Source: Deltaproteobacteria bacterium (GTDB lineage: Bacteria > Myxococcota > XYA12-FULL-58-9 > JAUUZB01). Taken from it: a stretch of 5,318 bases of DNA. A program made the position numbers and the translations under genes. Shown piece after piece: positions 1 through 5,318 of the stretch; within the stretch, counting starts at the first letter, position 1; every line of letters starts with the position of its first letter. The notes under the pieces were generated by a model that saw only the letters and a list, made by a program, of their open reading frames with translations, made no database searches and was not told where the DNA came from. Location of the stretch: positions 1-5,318 of the forward strand of contig JAUUZB010000384.1 in assembly GCA_030590185.1 (NCBI GenBank), in the 5' to 3' direction.

Positions 1-1406
1 AGGACCTTCGGGTCCTTGACGTCCCCGGTGGCGACGATCGAAATCGCGGTGGCGCCACCGAAGTGTTTGTTGATCAGGGCGTCGCCGACCCGCACCTCGG
101 AGTCCTCCGGGAAAAACTTCACGGTGTTGGTGTCGGCCACCAGCCAGAACGTTCCGAGGGAGATCAACCCCGAGACCAACACCGCGACGATGAGCACGCT
201 CTTGGGTCGGGTGCTCGCCAGCCTGCCGTTGAAGCGCAGGATACGCTCCAGAATGGGCAACTTGCCATCCTCCCTCGATGCATGAACCACCGGCTTGGCC
301 TTGGGCAACACCGCCAGCACCGCCGGGATGAACAGGATGCTGCCGATCAAAGCGTAGGCGACCGCCGCCGCGGCCAGGATGCCGAGCTGCTGCCCCGGGA
401 TCAAAATGTGCGCCATCAAGCTCAAGAAGCCGCCCATGGTCGTAACCCCGGTGAGAATCACCGGCGAGGTCAGGTGTTTCATCACCGACTTGGCCAGGTC
501 CTGGCTGGTCAGGTTGGCGCCGGGGACGTTGTCCTCTTGATAGCGCGCGTAGATGTGGATGCCGTAGTCGTTGGCCACCGCGATCAAGAGCACCGGCAGC
601 AAGATGGTCAGGATGTGGATCTTCCAGCCCAGCAGTACGATCAAGCCGATGGCGAAGATGATCGACATCAAGACCACCACGAAGGGCAACAGCACGCCGC
701 GGATCTGACGGAAGCACCAGTAGAGGAAGAACAGCATGATCAGCATGCCGATCGGCATGAACTTCTGCATGTCGCCGCTGATCCCCACCGCCACCTCGGA
801 GCGCATGTAGGGCAGGCCGGCGATGTGCACCTCGCCGGGACCGGGCACCGCGGCCACCGCCTCGCGGAAGTCCGCCAGGATTACCTCATCCTCGGCATCG
901 ACGTTGAGCAGCGCGATGATCGCGGTGGCGGTGTAGTCCTTGCTCAGGACGTTGCCGTAGATCATGTCGTTCTCGGTTAGGCGCTTGCGCAGCGCCTCGA
1001 CCTCCCCCGCGTCCTTGGGCACGTGGAGCACCGCCGACTCGACCACCATTTGTCCGTCGTCGCTGCGGATCTCCTTGAGGGTAAAGAGCGAAAGAACGCG
1101 ATCGATCTTCTTGACCCGTTCGAGCTTGCGCGACAGCTTGCGCACCCGTTGGAGAACCTCCGGCGCCAACACGTCATCGGCAATGATCATCACCATCAGC
1201 ATCTCGGTGCCGCCGAAGATCTCCTCGATGGAGTCGAGATGGAGCCGCGATGGAACATCCTTGGGCAACAGCTCCTTGACCCGGGACTCGACCTGTACCT
1301 TCGGGGCCTGGGAGGCGAAGAAGGCAGTGATGCCGAGGAAGCCGACGATGGTCACCCAGCGCAGACGAATGGCGACGTCGGTGAATCTATCCATGAACTT
1401 GTCCAT
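1..1406 (-). CDS. RND superfamily exporter, MMPL-like (N-terminal 468 residues, 3' part beyond window)
   Basis: Proton-driven inner-membrane exporter of the RND superfamily, of the single-chain MMPL/COG1033 type that usually moves lipids or other hydrophobic compounds. What is seen: an N-terminal membrane helix (about residues 17-32), a periplasmic domain (about 35-215), then five closely spaced helices (about 217-231, 238-259, 265-285, 312-335, 342-368), and the first helix of the second repeat (about 402-424) followed by the start of the second periplasmic loop. Helix 4 carries NDYGIH (279-284), whose Asp280-Tyr281 matches the proton-relay DY pair of MMPL proteins. TTMGGFLSLM (322-331) matches the conserved helix-5 segment. 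The ATG at 1406 lies six bases after the repressor stop codon, with GGAG nine bases upstream; a second in-frame ATG at 1394 has no better signal. The family is about 750-1000 residues, so roughly half is missing, cut by the window edge and not by mutation. The substrate is unknown. It is third in the operon after the outer-membrane protein and repressor. Confidence 0.9.
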   Translation of the reverse strand, partial: MDKFMDRFTDVAIRLRWVTIVGFLGITAFFASQAPKVQVESRVKELLPKDVPSRLHLDSIEEIFGGTEMLMVMIIADDVLAPEVLQRVRKLSRKLERVKKIDRVLSLFTLKEIRSDDGQMVVESAVLHVPKDAGEVEALRKRLTENDMIYGNVLSKDYTATAIIALLNVDAEDEVILADFREAVAAVPGPGEVHIAGLPYMRSEVAVGISGDMQKFMPIGMLIMLFFLYWCFRQIRGVLLPFVVVLMSIIFAIGLIVLLGWKIHILTILLPVLLIAVANDYGIHIYARYQEDNVPGANLTSQDLAKSVMKHLTSPVILTGVTTMGGFLSLMAHILIPGQQLGILAAAAVAYALIGSILFIPAVLAVLPKAKPVVHASREDGKLPILERILRFNGRLASTRPKSVLIVAVLVSGLISLGTFWLVADTNTVKFFPEDSEVRVGDALINKHFGGATAISIVATGDVKDPKV

Positions 1407-1412
1407 GAACTG

Positions 1413-2066
1413 CTACTCCGTTGGCTCGGGGTCGTCATCGCTGCTCGGCGTTGACGGTGGGTGACCAATGATACCGTACAAGAAGAGATCGACGATGCGG
1501 TCTGGGTACTCGCTGTAGAAATCATCGTCGAACTCGGAGTCAAAGATTTTCTGCAACACCGGTCGCATCAGGAAATGGAAGGCGACCATGCCGATCATGG
1601 CCGGTGCCGCCGCCGCCGGCACGAAGTCGCGCGGTCCCGACATGGCCAAGGGCGCTAGGTGAAGGAGGAGCCGCCCGACGATCTCCTTGATGCGCTGCGC
1701 CTTGTAGTCGGCGAACTCCGGCACGTCGTAGGGCAGCTCCGCAAAGGCTACGCGCACCAGGTCGGGCTGCTCACGAAAGCCCTCGATGAGCTGATGCACG
1801 GCGCGACGGATGCGGTCTTCGGGCGGACCGTCGTCGTCGAGCACCGTGGCGACGTACTCACTCTGGCGGGTGAAGAAGGTGTCAAACACCGCCTCCAACA
1901 GCTTCTGCTTGCTACCGAAGTGGTAGTTGATCATCGCCAGGTTGACGTCCGCCTCGCGGGCTAACTCGCGCATGCCGGTGGCGGAGTAGCCCTTGCGCGA
2001 GAACAGATGAATCGCGGCCTGGAGGATGCGCTCCTTGGGCTCAGCGGATTTGGGATCGTCGGTCAC
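1413..2066 (-). CDS. TetR/AcrR-family transcriptional repressor
   Basis: One-component repressor of 217 residues, typical for TetR proteins. The N-terminal helix-turn-helix domain spans about residues 10-57: ERILQAAIHLFSRKGY (12-27), then TGMRELAREADVNLAMINYH (30-49), closing with the family signature YHFGSKQKLL (48-57). The all-helical C-terminal ligand and dimer domain (about 65-200) is not recognisable to a subfamily; the tail (202-217) is acidic and Pro/Ser-rich. Start choice: a TTG at 2081 would give five more residues, but it directly abuts the upstream stop codon and has no ribosome site. The GTG at 2066 has GGGAGAGG five bases before it and is preferred. The gene lies between the barrel-protein and exporter genes, 15 bp after the former and 6 bp before the latter, so it is almost surely co-transcribed. 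The paired palindromes upstream of the operon are its likely operators, implying negative autoregulation. Its ligand is unknown, plausibly the pump substrate. Confidence 0.92.
   Translation of the reverse strand: MTDDPKSAEPKERILQAAIHLFSRKGYSATGMRELAREADVNLAMINYHFGSKQKLLEAVFDTFFTRQSEYVATVLDDDGPPEDRIRRAVHQLIEGFREQPDLVRVAFAELPYDVPEFADYKAQRIKEIVGRLLLHLAPLAMSGPRDFVPAAAAPAMIGMVAFHFLMRPVLQKIFDSEFDDDFYSEYPDRIVDLFLYGIIGHPPSTPSSDDDPEPTE
1416..1419 (-). promoter_or_regulatory. Shine-Dalgarno of the RND exporter gene, inside the end of the TetR gene
   Basis: GGAG lies nine bases before ATG 1406 and forms part of the last codons of the repressor gene (ACG GAG TAG). The overlap of the ribosome site with the preceding reading frame suggests translational coupling between repressor and pump. 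Confidence 0.65.
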
Positions 2067-2071
2067 GGATT

Positions 2072-2079
2072 CCTCTCCC
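2072..2079 (-). promoter_or_regulatory. Shine-Dalgarno of the TetR gene, deciding the GTG start
   Basis: GGGAGAGG is followed by AATCC and GTG at 2066. The site lies in the 15-base gap after the barrel-protein stop codon. The alternative TTG start at 2081 overlaps the start of this purine run and would have only pyrimidine-rich sequence upstream, so the GTG is favoured. Confidence 0.75.
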
Positions 2080-2081
2080 AA

Positions 2082-3611
2082 TTAGAAGGACAGTTTCAGC
2101 TCGGCGAAGCCGGCGCTGAGCACTTCGTCGGCCATGCCGAACAGGGTGTCATCTGGTCCGGCGTAGATCTCCGCGCCGGCGACCACCGAGAAGGCGTCGC
2201 TGATCGCGTAGGTCACCGCGGGGCGGACCAGGATCTCCTCGGTGGAAAAGTTGACCATCGCGTACAGCTCGAGGGTCAGGGTGTCCTGCAGGGTGAGCCA
2301 GGAGATCCGCACCGCGGCGGAATGGGAGTCGGCCACGGTCTGCTGATGGATGATGCGCGCCCGGCGTTGGATCTCCTGCTCCACCAAGCCGAGCGGGTCG
2401 ATGCCGGCCTGCTTCATCATCTGGAGCTGCTCGGGGCTGGGCGCCTCGCCGCTGGCCAGAAAGCCGGTGTCCTCGATCTCGTACCAATTGACCACGTAGC
2501 GCCCTATATAATGAGCGGCGACGACAAAGCCGCCGAACAGCTCGCGGTCGACGCCGAGCACCAACTGAAAGTCGGGCAGCGGGATATCGGGGCGTTCCGT
2601 GTAGTCAAAGGGAAAACGAAAGGCCGCCTCGCCGCGCAGGCCGAACCAATCGGAGATGCTGGCGGAGAAGTCGGCGCCGATCACCACGTGCCGGTAGGCG
2701 GAGAAGCCGACGGTGATGCCAAAGGGATCCGGCGGCATGGTCACCCCTTGAAGCGCCAGGCCCGGGAAGGTGGCGTGGCCGATGAGGGCGGAGAATGAGC
2801 CCTCAAAGGCCGGCGTCTCGAGGTCGAGCTTGAGAGCGCCGATGCCCTTGGTGAGGTTGAAGTCGGGGATGTCCGGCTCGCCGAAGGCCAAGGGTCCGCC
2901 GAGGGAGAAATTGGGGAACTGGGAAGCGGCGTAGAACGGCACCCAAACGAGCTCGATGCGCGCCCGGCCTTCAACGTCCTCGGGGGTGATGTGGAACTGG
3001 AGCCGCACTGCCATGTTGGCCAACCGGCGGTCGTCGACGTTGGCGGAGCGAACATTCATGTCACGCGGGGTGAGGTTGTCGGTCGGGTTGACGCCGTCGG
3101 CGCGGCCCCAGACGATGATCTGGTGTCCGACGCGCAGGTCCACCGGTCCGAGGAAGAGATTCATGTAGGCTTCGCGCAGCTGCAAATCCGTCGCGGCCTC
3201 GCCCTGCTGGGCGCCGGCTAGGAAACGCAGCTCGGTGAAGGCATCCCCCCAATCACGGACCCGGGCGCGCAGCTTGAGGGACGCTTCGCCGTAACCGGCC
3301 TTGAGGTCGGTGGCGTCCTTTTCCAATGCCTTGCCGACGAACAGGTCGCCCCGCACGTAGCCGTTGAGCTCGAAGTTGCGCGCCAGGCTCTCGAGGAAAG
3401 CACCGCTGTCGAACGTCGTGTCGCCCCCGCCCGCCTTCGCCTTGCTCGCCGATCCCCCTTCGGCCTGGTCATCCCCGTCCGTGTCGGTGTCGTCGGCGCT
3501 GAGATCGCCGCTGAGGGCTTGCTCGAAAAGGCCCTGACCCCAGGCCATCCCCGGGGCGCCGCACAGCGCTAACATACTGATAAACGAGACGATTTTGTGA
3601 TTCCCGAGCAC
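2082..3611 (-). CDS. DUF1302-like outer-membrane beta-barrel protein
   Basis: Predicted outer-membrane protein, first gene of the operon, 509 residues from a GTG start. Residues 1-25 form a Sec signal peptide: Lys6, a hydrophobic core IVSFISMLAL, and likely cleavage after AWG (23-25). Next comes an acidic, Gly/Ser-rich linker (about 35-65). From about residue 80 to the end there are alternating amphipathic beta-strands, and the chain finishes ELKLSF with the C-terminal Phe typical of BAM-assembled barrels. The segment around 161-184 (VGHQIIVWGR followed by NPTDNLTPRD) resembles the conserved WG...NP.D region of DUF1302-type proteins, which are often encoded beside RND exporters. The assignment to that family is by eye and moderate. 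The frame stays open upstream to an ATG at 3749, but that extension would translate the operators and the promoter, so GTG 3611 with GGAGG four bases upstream is chosen. A channel or receptor role for the pump substrate is inference. Confidence 0.8.
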   Translation of the reverse strand: MLGNHKIVSFISMLALCGAPGMAWGQGLFEQALSGDLSADDTDTDGDDQAEGGSASKAKAGGGDTTFDSGAFLESLARNFELNGYVRGDLFVGKALEKDATDLKAGYGEASLKLRARVRDWGDAFTELRFLAGAQQGEAATDLQLREAYMNLFLGPVDLRVGHQIIVWGRADGVNPTDNLTPRDMNVRSANVDDRRLANMAVRLQFHITPEDVEGRARIELVWVPFYAASQFPNFSLGGPLAFGEPDIPDFNLTKGIGALKLDLETPAFEGSFSALIGHATFPGLALQGVTMPPDPFGITVGFSAYRHVVIGADFSASISDWFGLRGEAAFRFPFDYTERPDIPLPDFQLVLGVDRELFGGFVVAAHYIGRYVVNWYEIEDTGFLASGEAPSPEQLQMMKQAGIDPLGLVEQEIQRRARIIHQQTVADSHSAAVRISWLTLQDTLTLELYAMVNFSTEEILVRPAVTYAISDAFSVVAGAEIYAGPDDTLFGMADEVLSAGFAELKLSF

Positions 3612-3613
3612 GT

Positions 3614-3620
3614 CTCCTCC
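3614..3620 (-). promoter_or_regulatory. Shine-Dalgarno of the outer-membrane protein gene
   Basis: GGAGGAG reads on the minus strand just before GTG 3611, with four bases between GGAGG and the start codon. The spacing is slightly short but the match is strong. It decides the start codon: no comparable site precedes the upstream ATG at 3749 or the internal ATG at 3575, and the internal choice would remove the positive n-region of the signal peptide. Confidence 0.75.
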
Positions 3621-3627
3621 AGGGTCT

Positions 3628-3643
3628 GGGCCGCCATCGGCCC
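3628..3643 (-). other. GC-rich hairpin in the 5' leader of the outer-membrane protein mRNA
   Basis: GGGCCG (3628-3633) and CGGCCC (3638-3643) form a perfect 6-bp stem with a 4-base loop, inside the predicted leader and ending seven bases before the GGAGGAG site. An outer CAGGG/CCCTG pair (3620-3624 with 3649-3653) flanks it, but its distal arm may lie upstream of the predicted transcription start. No U-tract follows, so it is not a classical terminator. A role in mRNA stability or ribosome access is possible but unproven; high GC makes chance stems common. Confidence 0.35.
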
Positions 3644-3654
3644 CGTGGCCCTGA

Positions 3655-3683
3655 GTATTACGGATCAAACGAACGTTTGTAAA
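3655..3683 (-). promoter_or_regulatory. Predicted sigma70-type promoter of the barrel protein-TetR-RND operon
   Basis: On the minus strand, TTTACA (3683-3678, 5 of 6 to the -35 consensus) is followed after exactly 17 bases by TAATAC (3660-3655, a weak 3 of 6 to the -10 consensus). Transcription would begin near 3648, giving a leader of about 37 bases before GTG 3611. The -10 match is poor, but the spacing and the palindrome placed squarely in the spacer support the call. A repressor bound there would block RNA polymerase directly. Confidence 0.55.
3666..3679. promoter_or_regulatory. Operator 1: 14-bp inverted repeat, likely TetR-family binding site
   Basis: CAAACGAACGTTTG has perfect 6-bp arms (CAAACG/CGTTTG) around a central AA. 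It fills the spacer between the predicted -35 and -10 elements of the leftward operon and overlaps two bases of the -35. Size, symmetry and position are those of a TetR-family operator, and the only regulator gene in the window is a TetR-type gene of this same operon. Binding itself is inferred. Confidence 0.75.
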
Positions 3684-3686
3684 GGC

Positions 3687-3700
3687 TAAACGTACGTTTG
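3687..3700. promoter_or_regulatory. Operator 2: second copy of the inverted repeat
   Basis: TAAACGTACGTTTG contains a perfect 12-bp palindrome (AAACGTACGTTT) and differs from operator 1 at two positions, the first base and one central base. Its centre is 21 bp from that of operator 1, so two repressor dimers would sit on the same face of the helix. It lies just upstream of the -35 of the leftward promoter and ends 50 bp before the start codon of the divergent ATPase gene. Confidence 0.75.
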
Positions 3701-3750
3701 TTTTGTATGAGGTTGACCGCCCCGGCCGCTCGGCACAAACTGCCTCCACG

Positions 3751-5318
3751 ATGAGCGCTGAGGGCTACAGCGTCGAGGCGGCCCTCGACACCCTGGTCAA
3801 TCAGTTCTCGGACCCGCTCTCCTTCTTCCGCGAGTTGATCCAAAACGCCCTCGATGCCGGCAGTCCGGAGATCGACGTCTGGCTCGAGCACCAACCCGGC
3901 GACGGTGACGAGTCGGGGGTGATGACCATCCACGTCGACGACTACGGCGAGGGCATGGACCGGGAGATCATCGACAAGAAGCTGACCCGCCTGTTCAGCT
4001 CCTCCAAGGACAACGACTTCACCAAGATCGGGCGCTTCGGCATCGGCTTCGTGTCGGTCTTCGGCATCACCCCGGACGCGGTCTGCGTCGACACCTCGCG
4101 GGGCGGGGAGACCTGGCGGATCCTGTTCGACAAGGAACGCCGCTTCCAGCGCATCGCCCTCGACCAGCCGGTCGACGGCACCAAGATCCGCATCCTCAAG
4201 AGCGCCAGCCGCGAGGAGTTCGACGACTTCGTCAGCCGCGCCCGTGAAGTGGTGCGCTACTGGTGCCGACACGCCCGCGCCGAGATCCGTTTTCAGGACG
4301 AGCCGATCAACGAGCCGATCGCCATCGAGTCCCCTTGCACGGTGGAGCATCGAGAAGAGGGGACCCACGTGGTGGTGGCGCTGGTGGAGGAAACTGCGCC
4401 GACCTGCGGCTTCTTCAACCGGGGGCTGACGCTCTTCGAAGGGGAGGGGGAGCTCGATCCCAACATCGCCTTCAAGATCGACTCGCGCTACCTCGAGCAC
4501 ACCCTCACCCGCGACAACGTCCTGCGCGACACCAACTTCGGCAAGGCCATGGCGATCGTGCGCCGCCTCGCCGATCGGGATCTGCCGCGGCTGCTGTTCG
4601 ATCTCCTCGCGGCGGCGGCGGCGGACAAAGCAACGTTCGACGAAAACAGCGACGTGCTCGGCCTGCTCGGCAAGTGGCTGCGGTCACGACGCCGGGGATC
4701 ACGCTTCGAGGTCGACGACGAGCTCCTCGACCGTCCGGTGTTGCGCAGCGCCGCGGGCGAGACCCTGAGCCTCAAAGAATGCCTGGCCGCGGCCAAGCGC
4801 GGGCCGCTCTACTACGAGCCGCGCCCGCACCCGGTGGCCATCGCCCTGGCTCGACAATCGGTGGTGGCGCGGTGTTCCCGCAAGTCCTGGGCGGGCCGCC
4901 TACTCGAGCTGCTCAGCCACAAACCGATTCGTCGCGCCAGCAGCAACTTCTGCCTGCCGGAGCCGGCGAGCGATGCCGCCGAGACCGATCGTTGGAAAAA
5001 TCTGCAACCAGCCCTTCACCATCTGCTGCGTGAGGTGGGCGCCAAGGTCTCCTCGATCCGCCTCGCCCACCTCAAGCACAGCGGCGGGCAGTTCGCACAG
5101 CGGGTGGCGATCACCCAAGCCACCCCGGAGGAGCTCACCCCCCTCGCTGACATCGGGGAGCTATCGACCTCGATCTTCGGCCGCGGCCGATATCTCGTGG
5201 TCAACGCCGACCACACGACGGTGCGCGAGTTGTTACGCCTCGCCCCGCGCGAGCCGGAGCTCGCCGCCTACCTGACCGCCAAGCTCTTCTTCCTCCACGG
5301 GGACTTGACCTACGAACG
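3751..5318 (+). CDS. Hsp90-like GHKL ATPase (N-terminal 522 residues, 3' end beyond window)
   Basis: ATP-binding protein with the Bergerat (GHKL) fold in its Hsp90-type form. Seen in order: N-box RELIQNALDA (27-36, Glu28 the predicted catalytic base and Asn32 the Mg ligand), G1 box DYGEGM (64-69), a short lid segment, G2 box GRFGIGF (94-100), and DGTKI (142-146) with the ATP-pocket Thr144. Beyond this, GFFNRGLTLF (220-229) and FKIDSRYLEHTLTRDNVL (241-258) resemble the Hsp90 middle-domain segments RVFI and VVDSxDLPLNISRE, with Arg254 in place of the catalytic-loop Arg. That Arg lies near residue 336 in E. coli HtpG, so the linker and first part of the middle domain are shortened. Residues 260-522 match nothing I recognise; there is a five-Ala run at 287-291. 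No signal peptide or membrane helix is seen, so it is cytosolic. ATG 3751 has no clear Shine-Dalgarno; an in-frame TTG at 3703 is possible but adds nothing family-like. It is not ordinary HtpG; a chaperone-like or signalling ATPase are the options, client unknown. Confidence 0.85.
   Translation, partial: MSAEGYSVEAALDTLVNQFSDPLSFFRELIQNALDAGSPEIDVWLEHQPGDGDESGVMTIHVDDYGEGMDREIIDKKLTRLFSSSKDNDFTKIGRFGIGFVSVFGITPDAVCVDTSRGGETWRILFDKERRFQRIALDQPVDGTKIRILKSASREEFDDFVSRAREVVRYWCRHARAEIRFQDEPINEPIAIESPCTVEHREEGTHVVVALVEETAPTCGFFNRGLTLFEGEGELDPNIAFKIDSRYLEHTLTRDNVLRDTNFGKAMAIVRRLADRDLPRLLFDLLAAAAADKATFDENSDVLGLLGKWLRSRRRGSRFEVDDELLDRPVLRSAAGETLSLKECLAAAKRGPLYYEPRPHPVAIALARQSVVARCSRKSWAGRLLELLSHKPIRRASSNFCLPEPASDAAETDRWKNLQPALHHLLREVGAKVSSIRLAHLKHSGGQFAQRVAITQATPEELTPLADIGELSTSIFGRGRYLVVNADHTTVRELLRLAPREPELAAYLTAKLFFLHGDLTYE

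Larger units (their letters stand above)
3612..3750. other. Divergent intergenic control region
   Basis: The 139 bp between the two divergent start codons contains both palindromic operators, the leftward promoter and a GC-rich leader hairpin. Its AT-rich core (about 3655-3715) stands out against the surrounding GC-rich coding sequence, as expected for a promoter region. For the rightward gene, TATGAG (3706-3711, 4 of 6 to the -10 consensus) is the best -10 candidate, but no -35 is visible at proper spacing, so its promoter is unresolved. Confidence 0.7.

Noticed and set aside
63..980. Long plus-strand open frame (305 aa) antisense to the RND gene
   Set aside because: Its translation is low-complexity, rich in His, Gln, Arg and Asp, with no domain. 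The opposite strand encodes a clear RND protein with helices and motifs; the frame is open only because of high GC.
1604..1622. GTGCCG/CGGCAC inverted repeat with a 7-base loop as a possible terminator
   Set aside because: It lies inside the TetR gene over a run of Ala codons, with no T-tract, and is best explained by GCC/GCG codon use.
2007..2798. Plus-strand open frame (263 aa) antisense to the barrel-protein and TetR genes
   Set aside because: It spans the junction of two well-supported minus-strand genes and shows no recognisable domain.
3555..3575. Possible lipoprotein signal (MLALC) in the barrel protein
   Set aside because: The residue before Cys is Leu, not Gly, Ala or Ser as a lipobox needs, and a normal signal-peptidase site (AWG, residues 23-25) follows; the barrel ends in Phe.
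3658..4500. Minus-strand open frame (280 aa) overlapping the Hsp90-like gene and the operators
   Set aside because: The plus strand carries well-ordered GHKL motifs over the same bases, while this translation is Val/Leu/Asp/Glu-rich with no family features and would read through the control region.
4609..4623. (GCG)5 triplet run as a possible phase-variable tract
   Set aside because: It is a short in-frame run encoding Ala287-291; unit changes would not shift the frame, and Ala runs are common in GC-rich genomes.
4263..5033. Plus-strand open frame (256 aa) in another frame of the Hsp90-like gene
   Set aside because: Arg/Pro/Gly/Gln-rich shadow translation typical of a shifted frame in GC-rich coding DNA; the ATPase frame continues across it.

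Overview
The window is GC-rich bacterial DNA with strong third-position G/C preference. An outer-membrane beta-barrel protein with a signal peptide and a C-terminal phenylalanine points to a diderm (Gram-negative) host. The style fits Myxococcota/Deltaproteobacteria-like or another high-GC environmental lineage, but this is inference and no marker gene confirms it.

Layout: two transcription units diverge from a 139-bp intergenic region (3612-3750). Leftward (minus strand) is a tightly packed operon of three genes: a DUF1302-like outer-membrane barrel protein (3611-2082), a TetR-family repressor (2066-1413), and an RND/MMPL-type inner-membrane exporter (1406 to the left edge, incomplete). Gaps are 15 and 6 nt, and the Shine-Dalgarno of the exporter lies over the end of the repressor gene. 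Rightward (plus strand) is a diverged Hsp90-like GHKL ATPase (3751 to the right edge, incomplete).

Control: the intergenic region holds two near-identical 14-bp inverted repeats of the form YAAACGWACGTTTG. Their centres are exactly 21 bp (two helical turns) apart. One fills the -35/-10 spacer of a predicted leftward promoter and the other sits just upstream of its -35. They are very probably operators for the TetR protein encoded in the same operon, giving an autoregulated envelope transport module that opens when the repressor binds its ligand. The same operators end 50 bp before the ATPase start codon, so the ATPase may share this control.

How the parts fit: the RND pump would move a hydrophobic substrate, probably a lipid or toxic amphiphile, from the inner membrane or periplasm; the barrel protein is a candidate outer-membrane partner; the TetR protein would sense the substrate or a related ligand. 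The substrate cannot be read from the sequence. The Hsp90-like protein keeps every ATP-binding motif and an equivalent of the middle-domain catalytic Arg, but is otherwise far from HtpG. It is the least familiar gene in the window. No RNA genes, mobile elements or CRISPR arrays were seen.
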